A stretch of DNA of 64,000 nucleotides from Natrialba aegyptia DSM 13077 (GCF_000337535.1 NZ_AOIP01000053.1:1-64000); one strand, 5' to 3'. Shown: positions 24,780 to 33,889, counted from the first letter of the stretch. The notes: generated from the letters alone by a model not told the origin. A program made the numbers and translations.

Positions 24780-25928
24780 ATGGTGAACCAAATTTCCCCT
24801 GAACGGCTCGCGGATATGATTGACTCAAACGAGTCGTTCACGCTCGTCGATACGCGCCCTGAAGATAGTTACGACGGCTGGCGTATTCACGGCGCCGAGA
24901 ACATCCCGTTCGGTCCGGGCAACGAGTTCGGGGACGAGGAACTCGAGCGCGTTGAGGAGGCCAAAGACGGAGATACAGTAGTCGCGATCTGTGGAAAGGG
25001 GCTTACATCGACGCCGTTCAGCTTCGAACTCGAACAACACGGCTACGACGACGTGTCCGTCGTGAAGGGCGGCATGGAGGATTGGAGCAAAGTCTACGAG
25101 GTCGTTCCCGTCGAGACCGAAAACGACGACCTCGTCGTCCTGCAACTACAGCGACGGGCGAAGGGCTGTCTCGGCTACGTCGTCGGCTCGAGAGACGCCG
25201 AGTCGGCCGTCGTCGTCGATCCGACGCGACAGACGGACCAGTTCAAAATCGTCGCCGAGGAGGCCGGGCTGACGATCGAACGCGTCCTCGACACCCACGT
25301 CCACGCCGACCACATCTCGGGTGGATCGAAACTGGCGGCGGAGCTGGACGTCCCCTACCATCTCGGAGAACACGCGAGCGAGCGGGGCGTCGAGTACGAC
25401 TATGAACCTCTTGCCGACGGCGAGGCGATCGAACTCGGCGAGATCGAGATCGAAACGCTACACACGCCGGGGCATACGACCGAGATGGTCAACTACCTCG
25501 TCGACGGCGAGGCGCTGCTGACCGGCGACACGCTATTCGTCGAGTCCGTCGGCCGGACGGAGCTTCAATTCGGCGACGAAGACGCGTCCCGCGGTGCCAA
25601 ACTGCTGTACGAATCGATTCACGACACCATCCTCGAGTTACCGGATAAGACGCGGATCCTTCCGGGCCACGTTTCGGTCACGGAGGACAACCAATACGAG
25701 GTCGGCTCGCCTGGCGAACTGATCGGCGCTCGACTAGGTGACCTCCGCGACAACCTCGACCTACTGGGACTGGACGAGGACGAGTTCGTGGACCGATTGG
25801 TCGACAATGCGCCCGACAAGCCACCGAACTACGAACGCGTGATCGAGATCAACACGGGTTCGGAGCCACCCGAGGACGAGTCCGAGGCGACGGAACTCGA
25901 GTTAGGGCCAAATAACTGCGCGGCCTAG
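24780..25928 (+). CDS. Rhodanese-metallo-beta-lactamase fusion (persulfide dioxygenase-like)
   Basis: A 382-residue two-domain cytosolic protein. Residues 1-110 are a rhodanese domain (TLVDTRPEDSYDGWRIHGAENIP) with its sulfur-carrying Cys71 in AICGKGLTST. Residues 115-345 are an ETHE1/glyoxalase II-type MBL domain with H173-V-H175-A-D177-H178, TPGHTTEMV and LTGDTLFVESVGRTEL. In ETHE1-like enzymes the MBL domain oxidises glutathione or other low-molecular-weight persulfide to sulfite; the fused rhodanese can swap sulfite and thiosulfate. Follows SoxB-like copy 2 by 70 nt. Sulfite made here could leave through the TauE/SafE exporter. Confidence 0.9.
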   Translation: MVNQISPERLADMIDSNESFTLVDTRPEDSYDGWRIHGAENIPFGPGNEFGDEELERVEEAKDGDTVVAICGKGLTSTPFSFELEQHGYDDVSVVKGGMEDWSKVYEVVPVETENDDLVVLQLQRRAKGCLGYVVGSRDAESAVVVDPTRQTDQFKIVAEEAGLTIERVLDTHVHADHISGGSKLAAELDVPYHLGEHASERGVEYDYEPLADGEAIELGEIEIETLHTPGHTTEMVNYLVDGEALLTGDTLFVESVGRTELQFGDEDASRGAKLLYESIHDTILELPDKTRILPGHVSVTEDNQYEVGSPGELIGARLGDLRDNLDLLGLDEDEFVDRLVDNAPDKPPNYERVIEINTGSEPPEDESEATELELGPNNCAA

Positions 25929-26094
25929 TTCGCGCAGTCAGACTCGAATCGGTTCTATACGGTCGATCATCGGTTCCGTGGCACGTCTTCTACATTAGAA
26001 TCCTTCCAGTCACCTCCTGCCTTGTTCTCTTTGCGAAATTCGCCCTTCGCTTGGGACGACAGGAGCGACCATGAACGGCTGCACCGGACCCGAA

Positions 26095-26478
26095 CTATAA
26101 CGACTCGAGAACGCGTTCGAAGCGCTCGTAAGCATCGTCACCGATCGGGTCGAGTTCGTCGTCGTCAGTGACACCGATCAGACGCTGCGGGTCGACCGCG
26201 CTAACGACGATGCCGTCGTCATCGTTGTACACGACGACGTTACACGGGAGCAACGTCCCGAGTTCGAGATCGTGCTCGAGTCCCTGATGGGCCAACTGCG
26301 GATTGCACGCACCCAGGATTCTATACTGCCGAAAGTCCTCGTCGAGTTTCTTTTTCAGCGTTTCCCGGACGTCGATATCGCAGAGCACGCCGAACCCCTC
26401 GTCCTCAAGGGCGTCGATCGTTTTCTCGACGATGTCGTCAAACTCGCCGTCGACTTGTGTACGAAGCGTATAGGACAT
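26095..26478 (-). CDS. DUF302 protein, copy 2
   Basis: A 127-residue protein with the DUF302 segments VEKTIDALEDEGFGVLCDIDV, YRILGACNPQLAHQGL and LGTLLPCNVVVYND. The conserved Cys residues in GACNP and PCNVV are present, plus one in GVLCD. The start at 26478 (MSYTLRTQV) is the family-typical N-terminus; the frame is open 20 residues further. It is divergent from a membrane-anchored methyltransferase gene with 110 nt between. Role unknown, context of sulfane-sulfur stress. Confidence 0.85.
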   Translation of the reverse strand: MSYTLRTQVDGEFDDIVEKTIDALEDEGFGVLCDIDVRETLKKKLDEDFRQYRILGACNPQLAHQGLEHDLELGTLLPCNVVVYNDDDGIVVSAVDPQRLIGVTDDDELDPIGDDAYERFERVLESL

Positions 26479-26588
26479 ACTGTACGACTGATTTCGAGAA
26501 CGGTCGTAGTTGGGGTAGCAACAGCAAGCCTGCAGCACGTGCGTCAGTTTGAGGAAGACTGTAGTCCGTCCACGATGAAGGGCTTACT

Positions 26589-27251
26589 ATGGTTTCTCGT
26601 CGTACCGTACGAGCGATCGCTGCCCTGCTCGGACTCACGCTGCTAGCCGGACTCGGATACGCCCTTCGGTGGCGATCGAACCCATCACCGTGCCCGTACG
26701 CCCAGCGCCACGCGATCGACTTCCCGCGTCCGGTCATTACTCGCTCCCGGCTGCGCGACGTACTCAAGCCCCAGCCCAGTGAACGTCTTCTCGAGGTCGG
26801 ACCGGGAACCGGCTACTATACCGGGATGGTCGCACGGGCAATCGAACCGTCGGGGACACTGCACGCCGTGGACGTCCAATCGGAGATGGTCGAACACGTC
26901 CGAACGCGAATGCGACAGGAAGGGAACCCGAACGTCGAACCGATCCGCGGCGACGCACGATCGCTTCCGTATCCGGACGACACGTTCGACGCTGCGTATC
27001 TGATCTTAGTCCTCGGGGAAATTCCTGACCAAGAGCGAGCCCTCGACGAACTCGAGCGGGTTTTGAAACCCGACGGTCGACTCGTCATCGGTGAGTCTCT
27101 CCCCGACCCGCACTTCGTCGGGTTCGAAGGGCTGCGACGCCGTGTCGAACAGCGGGGACTGACGTTCGACGCGCGCGTCGGAACGCGAGTTGGGTATTTC
27201 ACCCGCTTTGACGCGGGTATTTCAGATCGGTCGGCCGACTCTGTCGAATGA
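26589..27251 (+). CDS. Class I SAM methyltransferase with N-terminal membrane anchor
   Basis: A 220-residue protein. Residues 8-26 form a hydrophobic helix (AIAALLGLTLLAGLGYALR), so it is probably membrane-bound with the catalytic domain on one face. The domain has LLEVGPGTGYYTGMVARAI (SAM motif), HAVDVQSEMVEHV and YPDDTFDAAYLILVLGEIPD. Substrates of similar proteins include quinones, lipids and thiols; methylation of hydrogen sulfide or thiols would fit the surroundings but is not shown. Divergent from DUF302 copy 2, a repeat of the DUF302-methyltransferase association at 16565-17562. Confidence 0.88.
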   Translation: MVSRRTVRAIAALLGLTLLAGLGYALRWRSNPSPCPYAQRHAIDFPRPVITRSRLRDVLKPQPSERLLEVGPGTGYYTGMVARAIEPSGTLHAVDVQSEMVEHVRTRMRQEGNPNVEPIRGDARSLPYPDDTFDAAYLILVLGEIPDQERALDELERVLKPDGRLVIGESLPDPHFVGFEGLRRRVEQRGLTFDARVGTRVGYFTRFDAGISDRSADSVE

Positions 27252-27418
27252 GCGGTTGTTAGGTTACTGTGCAAAACCGATCGGGACGGTTCGACCGACG
27301 AAAGCGTTGTCACGTCTCTTCAATCATCCTCACCGAACCTCTACTTAGCGCGGTCCACGGATCGGTTCGTTCGTCGTAGTGTGGAGAATGAAGACAGCCT
27401 CGACTATGGCTCTTATAT

Positions 27419-27444
27419 TGTGCAATTCTCACAAAACCTTTAAA
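27419..27444 (+). promoter_or_regulatory. Promoter region of the thioredoxin operon
   Basis: A TATA-like CTTTAAA (27438-27444) lies about 29 nt before the ATG at 27470, the spacing of a leaderless transcript. Upstream is TGTGCAAT (27419-27426) within TTGTGCAATTCTCACAA, a 5-bp inverted repeat. The octamer is shared with the promoter at 18038. Confidence 0.5.
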
Positions 27445-27469
27445 CGCTATCAGTCCATACGTAGTGGTG

Positions 27470-27826
27470 ATGGCAACTGATGCACGCGGTGCCTCCGGAG
27501 AATCGCTCGACGAACCGATCTACATCGACGGGAGAAGCCACCTCGAGGACGTCACGACGGCGCACGACGTCGTTCTCGTGGACTTCTACGCCGACTGGTG
27601 TGGCCCCTGTCAGATGCTCAATCCCGTCCTCGAACAGCTCGCGGACACGACCGAGGCCGTAATCGCCAAGGTCGATGTCGACGAACACCAGCAACTCGCG
27701 GGCTCGTTCGGCGTTCGGGGTGTGCCAACGCTAGCCCTCTTCGCTGACGGCGAGCAGGTCGAACAGCAGTCCGGCGCGCTGCCGGAAGACCGACTCCGTA
27801 GCCTGATCGAGAGATACACCGAATGA
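27470..27826 (+). CDS. trxA: Thioredoxin
   Basis: A 118-residue thioredoxin with a 25-residue N-terminal extension. The active site is W-C44-GP-C47 in FYADWCGPCQML and the cis-Pro motif is RGVPTLALF. It should be reduced by the thioredoxin reductase encoded downstream, whose start overlaps this stop by 4 nt (ATGA). It may feed electrons to the CcdA protein, peroxiredoxin and persulfide-handling enzymes encoded in the window. Confidence 0.93.
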   Translation: MATDARGASGESLDEPIYIDGRSHLEDVTTAHDVVLVDFYADWCGPCQMLNPVLEQLADTTEAVIAKVDVDEHQQLAGSFGVRGVPTLALFADGEQVEQQSGALPEDRLRSLIERYTE

Positions 27827-28866
27827 ACAAGGAAACAGACACGACCGCGGATGTTCGCAACGTAGTGATCGTCGGTTCCGGCGTCGCCGGCCTCTCCGCG
27901 GCCGTCTACGCCGCGCGGGCCGACCTCGAGCCGCTGGTGTTCGAGGGTCCCGAACCGGGCGGCCAACTGACGCTGACGACCGACGTCGAGAACTACCTCG
28001 GCTTCCCTGAGGGCGTCGGTGGGATGGAGCTGATCCAAAACGGGAAGGACCAGGCCGAGCGCTTCAGCGCTAAGTTCACTCACGGCACTGTCGAAAACGC
28101 GACGCTCGCGGAGCGGCCGTTCGAACTCGAACTCTCGAACGGCGACACGTTGCAAACGCGTGCGCTGATCGTCGCGAGCGGCGCGAGCGCTCGCTGGGTC
28201 GGCGCCGAGAACGAAGACGAACTGATGGGCTACGGGCTCTCCACGTGTGCGACCTGCGACGGCGCGTTCCACCGCGGTGACGACGTCCTCGTGATCGGCG
28301 GCGGCGATTCGGCGATGGAAGAGGCGCTCTTCCTCGCGAAGTTCGCCGATAATGTGACGATCGTTCACCGTCGCGAGGAACTGCGCGCCTCCGAGATCAT
28401 GGCCGACCGCGCCCGCGACAACGAGACCATCGAGTTCCGCTGGAATACGGAACTCGAGGCGATACACGGCTCGCAGGAGGAGGGCGTCACCAGCGCGACG
28501 CTCGTCTCGCATCCCGACGGCTATCCCGCGGAGAAGGCCGCGACCGGCGTCGACGTCGACCGAGAGACCGTCGATGTCGGCGGCGTGTTCTACGCCATCG
28601 GCCACACACCGAACACCGAATTCCTCGAGGGGACCGCCGTCGACCGCGACGAGAGCGGCTATCTCCGCACCCGTACGGACGACGCCGGCCGCGCGACGAC
28701 CGAGACGGCGGTCGAGGGCGTCTTCGCCGCCGGCGACGTCGCTGATCCGCACTATCAACAGGCGGTCACCGCTGCCGGAACCGGCAGCATGGCAGCACTC
28801 GATGCCGAAGCGCACCTCGAGACGCTCGAGCGAACGGAAGAGGCCGCATTTGAGATTCCTCTGTAG
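27823..28866 (+). CDS. trxB: Thioredoxin-disulfide reductase
   Basis: A 347-residue flavoprotein. GSGVAGLSAAVYAARADLEPLVFEGPEPGGQL binds FAD (only the first part quoted is the Rossmann motif GSGVAGL); the redox pair C142-AT-C145 is in CATCDGAF; GGGDSAMEEALFL binds NAD(P)H; GVFAAGDVADPHYQQ closes the FAD site. About 30 extra residues (EEGVTSATLVS ... DVDRETVDVGG) lie in the NADPH domain compared with E. coli TrxB. Translationally coupled to the thioredoxin gene. Confidence 0.93.
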   Translation: MNKETDTTADVRNVVIVGSGVAGLSAAVYAARADLEPLVFEGPEPGGQLTLTTDVENYLGFPEGVGGMELIQNGKDQAERFSAKFTHGTVENATLAERPFELELSNGDTLQTRALIVASGASARWVGAENEDELMGYGLSTCATCDGAFHRGDDVLVIGGGDSAMEEALFLAKFADNVTIVHRREELRASEIMADRARDNETIEFRWNTELEAIHGSQEEGVTSATLVSHPDGYPAEKAATGVDVDRETVDVGGVFYAIGHTPNTEFLEGTAVDRDESGYLRTRTDDAGRATTETAVEGVFAAGDVADPHYQQAVTAAGTGSMAALDAEAHLETLERTEEAAFEIPL

Positions 28867-29027
28867 CTGGAAACATGCATTCTACGAATTATTAGATTAG
28901 GAACGGCTGCTCAGTAAGTCTATAGAATTCAAGAACGAGAGCTCACTCGCTGGCTTTGTCACTGTATCCACAATATCACGCCGATTTCGAACCACCATTT
29001 TATGTGTCGATATCGGACGAAGAGACG

Positions 29028-30047
29028 ATGGCTACTGATTCAACTGTTCACGATTACGAAGTTCTCGTCGTCGGAGGCGGTCCGGCTGGAATGACCGCAG
29101 CGCTGTATACGACGCGACTCGGTCATCGAACGGCCGTCGTCGATCGAGGTGGTGGACGCGCAGCGATGATGCAAGAAGTCCACAATTTACTGGGTGTCAC
29201 GGAGGAGACATCCGGGAACGAATTTCTCTCGGTCGGGAGAGACCAACTTCGAGAGTACGGGTGCGATATCCACAATGATCTACTCGTCTCCTGCGACAGT
29301 ACTGAGGATGGTTCGATCCGTCTCTGCGGGAATAATGCTGACTATCGCGCAGAGTACGTTGTTCTCGCGACGGGATTCAACGATGTCCGCCCAGAACCGC
29401 CACTACCGCGGACCGGTCGTGGACTCCACTACTGCTTGCACTGTGATGCCTACATGTTCGTCGATGAACCCGTCTACGTCATGGGATACGGGGAGAGCGC
29501 TGCACACGTAGCTGCGATCATGCTGAACTTCACCGACGATGTTGATCTACTCACTCGCAATGATAGCCCTGAATGGAGCGACGAGACGGCAACGATGCTC
29601 TCGAACCATCCGATCGATATCATTCACGAGGACATCGCTGGCGTTCAAAACGACAAAGATGGCTGGTTAGCAGCCCTTGAGTTCGAAGATGGCATGGTTC
29701 GCGAGTATAAGGGTGGCTTCGCCATGTATGGTGCCGAATACAACAACGGTCTGGCCCGCAACCTCGGCTGTGGTATCAATGATGATGGGACGGTCGTCGT
29801 CGATGATCACGGGCAGACAACAGTCGATCGCGTCTATGCAGTGGGAGACTTGACACCTGGGCACAATCAACTCCCGATTGCATTGGGCGAAGGAGCAAAG
29901 GCTGGTATTTCATTGCATTTTGAGTTACGTGAATTTCCCCGTGATCTCGACGTCATCGAGAAACAGGGTCCAGTCCGTTCCGATGAAGTTCCTGGGATTC
30001 CCGACGAACTTCTCGAGCAAGAAGTCGACTTCCACACATATGACTGA
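29028..30047 (+). CDS. Thioredoxin reductase-like flavoprotein with CLHC
   Basis: A 339-residue protein of the low-molecular-weight thioredoxin reductase fold. VGGGPAGMTAALYTTR binds FAD; the redox pair is C136-LH-C139 in YCLHCDAYMF; the second nucleotide site is degenerate (MGYGESAAHVAAIM); YAVGDLTPGHNQLPIALGEGAKAG closes FAD. The replaced NAD(P)H motif and the CLHC pair suggest another electron donor, for example ferredoxin, or an oxidase-like role. The ATG at 29028 has a TATA-like ATTTTA 29 nt upstream. It stands alone, in front of the decayed IS region, and its codon use is less GC-rich than trxB. Confidence 0.85.
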   Translation: MATDSTVHDYEVLVVGGGPAGMTAALYTTRLGHRTAVVDRGGGRAAMMQEVHNLLGVTEETSGNEFLSVGRDQLREYGCDIHNDLLVSCDSTEDGSIRLCGNNADYRAEYVVLATGFNDVRPEPPLPRTGRGLHYCLHCDAYMFVDEPVYVMGYGESAAHVAAIMLNFTDDVDLLTRNDSPEWSDETATMLSNHPIDIIHEDIAGVQNDKDGWLAALEFEDGMVREYKGGFAMYGAEYNNGLARNLGCGINDDGTVVVDDHGQTTVDRVYAVGDLTPGHNQLPIALGEGAKAGISLHFELREFPRDLDVIEKQGPVRSDEVPGIPDELLEQEVDFHTYD

Positions 30048-30130
30048 ATGACTGTAGAATTGTTCTATAAGCACTATTGTCGGATTGGGATATATTAAAT
30101 ATACTTACATATTTGGTGGCTGGGCACGAC

Positions 30131-30603
30131 GCCATGCTATTCCACCGTGAGAACGGCAGCAAGCACTACTACCGCCGGACAAACTATCGCGCTCAAACAC
30201 TGAAAGCGACCACTCTCGTTGACACGGCGATGCAAGCTATCCTCGACGTTCACTGTACGACCGGGAAACCGCATGATACACAGTTCGGCTGGCGGGTCGC
30301 CTGCCGCAACACAGGCGATCTGCACAGCCTCGCCAAAGGCTACGACTGGATGCAATTACGCGAAAACTCAGAGACGAGGGCATAAGACCACTGATCAAGC
30401 ATTGAATCTTCCGGCCCATCGACCCGCGCGTTGTGCGCGTGGTCGATGGGCCTCGTTACCGCCAGCGATCGATGTGTGAGGCCCCTTCTCGGCGATCAAG
30501 CGCACGCACGGCGTCGCTGTGCGTGCGCAAACCTGGTATCAAGAATTTCGAGAACTCGTCATGAAATGTGTCGTCAACAACATCAAGCGAGCGGTGACAC
30601 AGT
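30131..30603 (+). pseudogene. Decayed IS5-type transposase
   Basis: The first frame reads HYYRRTNYRAQTLKATTLVD, then AILDVHCTTGKPHDTQFGW and KGYDWMQLRE, the DDE region of haloarchaeal IS5-type transposases. It then needs a frameshift near 30365 to continue KLRDEGIRPLIKH, passes a TGA, reads IFRPIDPRVV and YRQRSMCEAP, and needs another shift near 30490 to finish AIKRTHGVAVRAQTWYQEF ... NNIKRAVTQ with a stop at 30601-30603. The N-terminal third is absent. At least two frameshifts, one nonsense codon and a small deletion show that it is dead. Confidence 0.8.
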
Positions 30604-30745
30604 GAAATCAAGCATTGCATGGCGATTCACCAGAACCCGTCGTTCCATTTCCAGAATACGTCTTGAGTCAACAAATTCATGAGGAACGGGACACGACAGG
30701 TAGGATCCTCAACTACTTCTACCACCCCGATACAATCGTGAATCG

Positions 30746-32356
30746 ATGGCTGACTCGCTGGATCAGCTCTCGGACCATGCCTGCCGAATGACTGATACCT
30801 GTACGGGAATCGAAATTACTGAACAGCTTCAAGCAGGCAACTCGCTGCAATCGAGCATCGCTGAGAGTACGATTCGAACCGAATATCTCGATGACAGTTA
30901 TCCAGAGTGGCACCCTGCCCCGGACTCGTTTCTCGGGATGGTTCGACTCCTCATCTACCGGGAAATCACGGGTGAGAGCTATCGAGCGCTGGCTCGGTAT
31001 CAAGAACTTGCCGAACTATTCGGGCTGGATCACATCCCTGATGAATCTGTGCTGTCTCGAACATGGCGCAATCGCTTCAACGACGGTGTCCGAGAGTTCG
31101 TTCGGAGTGCTTCCCACTTCGTCGTCAAAGAGGTCCACGACCGGGAGTTCTCAGCTCCTGCTGTCCGGCCGAAAAGTGAGGTTGTCGACGAGAAAAATCG
31201 TTCTCCCAAGGACGATGGGGCAGCTGGTCGAGGATTCACTGACAAACAAATCCACCGAACCACGCGCCTCGCACGAGACCACGGCTTCAACGAGTTCGAC
31301 TCGGGTCGCGCCGCGAATGCTACGTATGGGGACACGCAGTTCTTCGAGTTGCAAACGTTCATGGGGATGGTCGGCTGTGGGACATCACAGGGCGCAGCAC
31401 GCTTCCAATATCGGCGTGGGACCGACTACGGTCCACACGGGGATACTCACCTCCGAGCAATCAAGCAATTTGATTTGGAGACACTCATCGACGGATTCGA
31501 TGAGGCGACTGACCGGCTGGTTTCGGTCATCGCATCTGAAGCGTCGTTTCGCCGGCCGGTAGCAGCCGCGATCGACATCACGACCATTCCATACTACGGC
31601 GACGTTGAGGGGATGTCGATGGTTAGCGGGACGAAAGAGCAGGAGCGTCGGGCGTTCAAATTCGCGACTTTGTCGATCGTTGGGCAGAACATCCCGCTGG
31701 TACTCGGTGTAGAACCGATTCGAGAGAGTTCGGAATGGGACAGAAATCCACCGAACAAGATTCACCGTGTCGTCCGACGCCTGGTGAAGCGAGCACAGGA
31801 ACACGTCCCCATCGAGACGGTACTCTGTGACCGCGAGTTCGATTCCCAGCAGGTCTTACAGACGTGTTCGAATCTCGGAGTGAACTACCTGATCCCGAAA
31901 CGGATCAACAGCACGGAGCGGGAGGTCATTGAGACGATGGACGACGACGAACAGGAAGTCGCCGTGGAATCGGCCTCCGTCAGCGTCGAAACAGGAAGCC
32001 ACTCGATGCGGTTCGTGTATGTACCGTCGACGAAAGGCGATGGAACAGCTGTCTTCGCGACGAATCTTAAGGTTGAACCGGACGAGGCAGAGACGTTCTG
32101 TCGACGGTACAGCCGCCGCTGGCAGATCGAGAACGAATACAAGAGTATCAAGCATGACTTCCTCGCGAAGACCTCGTCGAAGGACTATCGGGTACGGCTG
32201 TTCTACTTCGTGTTTGCCGTGCTGCTGTACAATATCTGGCGGCTCACCGACTTCCTGCTGAAAGCCGGTGTTGACGGAGAGATGGACTACGCACCGATCT
32301 TGACCGCCGGCGAGTGTGTAGAGCTAATCGTCTCGGCGTTGATTCCGCCTGACTAA
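30746..32356 (+). CDS. DDE transposase (IS4-superfamily type)
   Basis: A 536-residue transposase. The acidic triad can be placed at D277 (AAIDITTIPYYG), D362 (VLCDREFDS) and E462 (RRWQIENEYKSIKHDFL, the Y-(2)-R-(3)-E-(6)-K type signature). The N-terminal region (ESYRALARYQELAELFGLDHIPDESVLSRTWRNRF) resembles the DNA-binding part of related haloarchaeal transposases. The frame is intact, so the element may be active. I could not identify terminal inverted repeats or target-site duplications with confidence; the element presumably spans slightly more than the gene. Confidence 0.85.
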   Translation: MADSLDQLSDHACRMTDTCTGIEITEQLQAGNSLQSSIAESTIRTEYLDDSYPEWHPAPDSFLGMVRLLIYREITGESYRALARYQELAELFGLDHIPDESVLSRTWRNRFNDGVREFVRSASHFVVKEVHDREFSAPAVRPKSEVVDEKNRSPKDDGAAGRGFTDKQIHRTTRLARDHGFNEFDSGRAANATYGDTQFFELQTFMGMVGCGTSQGAARFQYRRGTDYGPHGDTHLRAIKQFDLETLIDGFDEATDRLVSVIASEASFRRPVAAAIDITTIPYYGDVEGMSMVSGTKEQERRAFKFATLSIVGQNIPLVLGVEPIRESSEWDRNPPNKIHRVVRRLVKRAQEHVPIETVLCDREFDSQQVLQTCSNLGVNYLIPKRINSTEREVIETMDDDEQEVAVESASVSVETGSHSMRFVYVPSTKGDGTAVFATNLKVEPDEAETFCRRYSRRWQIENEYKSIKHDFLAKTSSKDYRVRLFYFVFAVLLYNIWRLTDFLLKAGVDGEMDYAPILTAGECVELIVSALIPPD

Positions 32357-32887
32357 TCGGCTGCATTCTCACCGAGGTAGCTGTATGGGAGTGGAAACGC
32401 TATTCAGCAACTCCAAAATTCGAGCTTCATCTTGCCAATTCGCCCATATGCATTCAAGACTGTCTCATATTGGCGAATAATCTCGATGATTGGGGAAAAT
32501 TCAATCTAAAGCTGACCTATCCTCCGAAACTCTGCAGAATGAGGAACGAGATTTTGTATAGCGATATATGATATATATTCTCCTGTAGTGCGGAATTCCG
32601 GCGCTAAGAGACTTCAGTTCCACGAATTCTCCCGATGGGCCGAATACAGAATTTGGTCCTGATTATGCCCGTAATCACGACCACTTTGAAGTACCCCGAC
32701 GCCGTCTGTGAAGCACGAATGCTGCAACCGCCTCACGACGCCGCTTCCCCGGGGTAGAGCCGTCGAGACCAGGGTTCGAGTTTGCTCTGGCTCTCCTCAG
32801 CCAAGGTAGAAGCGATGGCGAAGGATGCAATTCGATATAGAACTAATGACCTCAACCTATATTAAGGCAAAGCCCGAACTGTGTTGT
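32357..32887. other. Gene-free stretch between transposase and regulator/integrase genes
   Basis: About 530 nt without a supported gene. It should hold the right end of the insertion sequence. Near its 3' end CTATATTA at about 32857 is a TATA-like element 29 nt upstream of the ATG at 32888. No tRNA gene is recognised although an integrase is nearby. Confidence 0.5.
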
Positions 32888-33427
32888 ATGACCGAAGACG
32901 AATCGAACTCCGAGGGCCTGATGGAACGCCAGACCACGGGTGAAGACCGCGTGCGGATGACCGCCCGGCAGCTGTCGGAGCCGCGGACGGCAAACTGGAT
33001 CGCCTCCGAAGCGGGCTGGTCACACGAACCAACTATGCGCGTCCTCGAGCGACTCGTCGACGACGGCATCCTCCACCGTGACGAAAGCGGTACTCACACG
33101 ACGTATTACCCTGATTACCGCCGCCAAGCGATGCAGGAGGCGATGCGCCTCCGAGATAGCGGACACACTGTCGAGGAGCTTACGGACCGGCTCGCCAATA
33201 TGAAGACGCAGATTCGCGACTGGGAGGACGAATTCGGCGTTGAATCACCGAATCAGCTTCGTGGGACGCTCGCTGACGAGTCCCTTGCCGGTGACGAGGA
33301 AGACCGTCGCCGTGAGATTGCCCGCGAGTGGGAGCACCTTCAACGGCGTATCCAGATCGTTGGCTTCGCCATCCGCGAATGGGACTTCCTCGCTCCGACA
33401 ACAGAGCCTGCCGAGGCCAGCAGCTAA
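32888..33427 (+). CDS. Winged-helix protein of an integrase-associated trio
   Basis: A 179-residue acidic protein. Residues 20-85 form a winged helix (ARQLSEPRTANWIASEAGWSHEPTMRVLERLVDDGILHRDES), followed by a helical, coiled-coil-like region (EAMRLRDSGHTVEELTDRLANMKTQI). It resembles the haloarchaeal DUF7342-type proteins. The ATG at 32888 has a TATA-like element 29 nt upstream, so it heads the operon with the next two genes (3-nt spacing, then 4-nt overlap). A role as regulator of the integrase or of the element is likely. Confidence 0.75.
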   Translation: MTEDESNSEGLMERQTTGEDRVRMTARQLSEPRTANWIASEAGWSHEPTMRVLERLVDDGILHRDESGTHTTYYPDYRRQAMQEAMRLRDSGHTVEELTDRLANMKTQIRDWEDEFGVESPNQLRGTLADESLAGDEEDRRREIAREWEHLQRRIQIVGFAIREWDFLAPTTEPAEASS

Positions 33428-33430
33428 CGG

Positions 33431-33889
33431 ATGTCGGTCCCGCATCCAGGTGGTGGCCCGAACGCGAACCTATACGCCCAGCTGAAGCGAGATGTCCTCG
33501 ACCGTGTGCCACAGATTTCGGCGGTCGAGTTCGTACCTGACGATATCGAGGCCAAGGAGCTGCGGGCGGTTTTTGATCCAGCCCGCTTTGATCCCCCAAC
33601 GGGCCCTGATTCGCCGGAACTGACCGTCAAGTGGTATCGACAGGACCCACACGATTGGTTCCGTATCAACTACACAGACCCGAACACGAGCTTTCACGCC
33701 GGCTGGCACCAGGACGAAGACCATCCCGATCTCGGACAGACGCATTTCCAGTACTCAGCTGCCGATACGGAGGACCGCTGGGGGATCACATTTGAACACG
33801 AGACTCCTTCCCTGATCCTCTGGGAAATCGTCGAAGCCCTCCTCGAGGATGTTCGTCCGACTTACCAGTACGCGAACGAGGAACCATGA
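33431..33889 (+). CDS. Conserved hypothetical protein of integrase-associated trio
   Basis: A 152-residue soluble protein. It has no motif I recognise; it is rich in aromatic and acidic residues (WYRQDPHDWFRINYTDPN, HAGWHQDEDHPDLGQTHFQY). It starts 3 nt after the winged-helix gene and its stop overlaps the integrase start by 4 nt, so all three are made together. Gene order suggests a helper in recombination or element maintenance, possibly a toxin-like or anti-regulator protein; nothing in the sequence decides this. Confidence 0.7.
   Translation: MSVPHPGGGPNANLYAQLKRDVLDRVPQISAVEFVPDDIEAKELRAVFDPARFDPPTGPDSPELTVKWYRQDPHDWFRINYTDPNTSFHAGWHQDEDHPDLGQTHFQYSAADTEDRWGITFEHETPSLILWEIVEALLEDVRPTYQYANEEP

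Noticed and set aside
32760..32810. Possible tRNA T-loop (GGTTCGAG) as an integrase attachment site
   Set aside because: No anticodon arm, acceptor stem or CCA context could be built around it, so it was not called.
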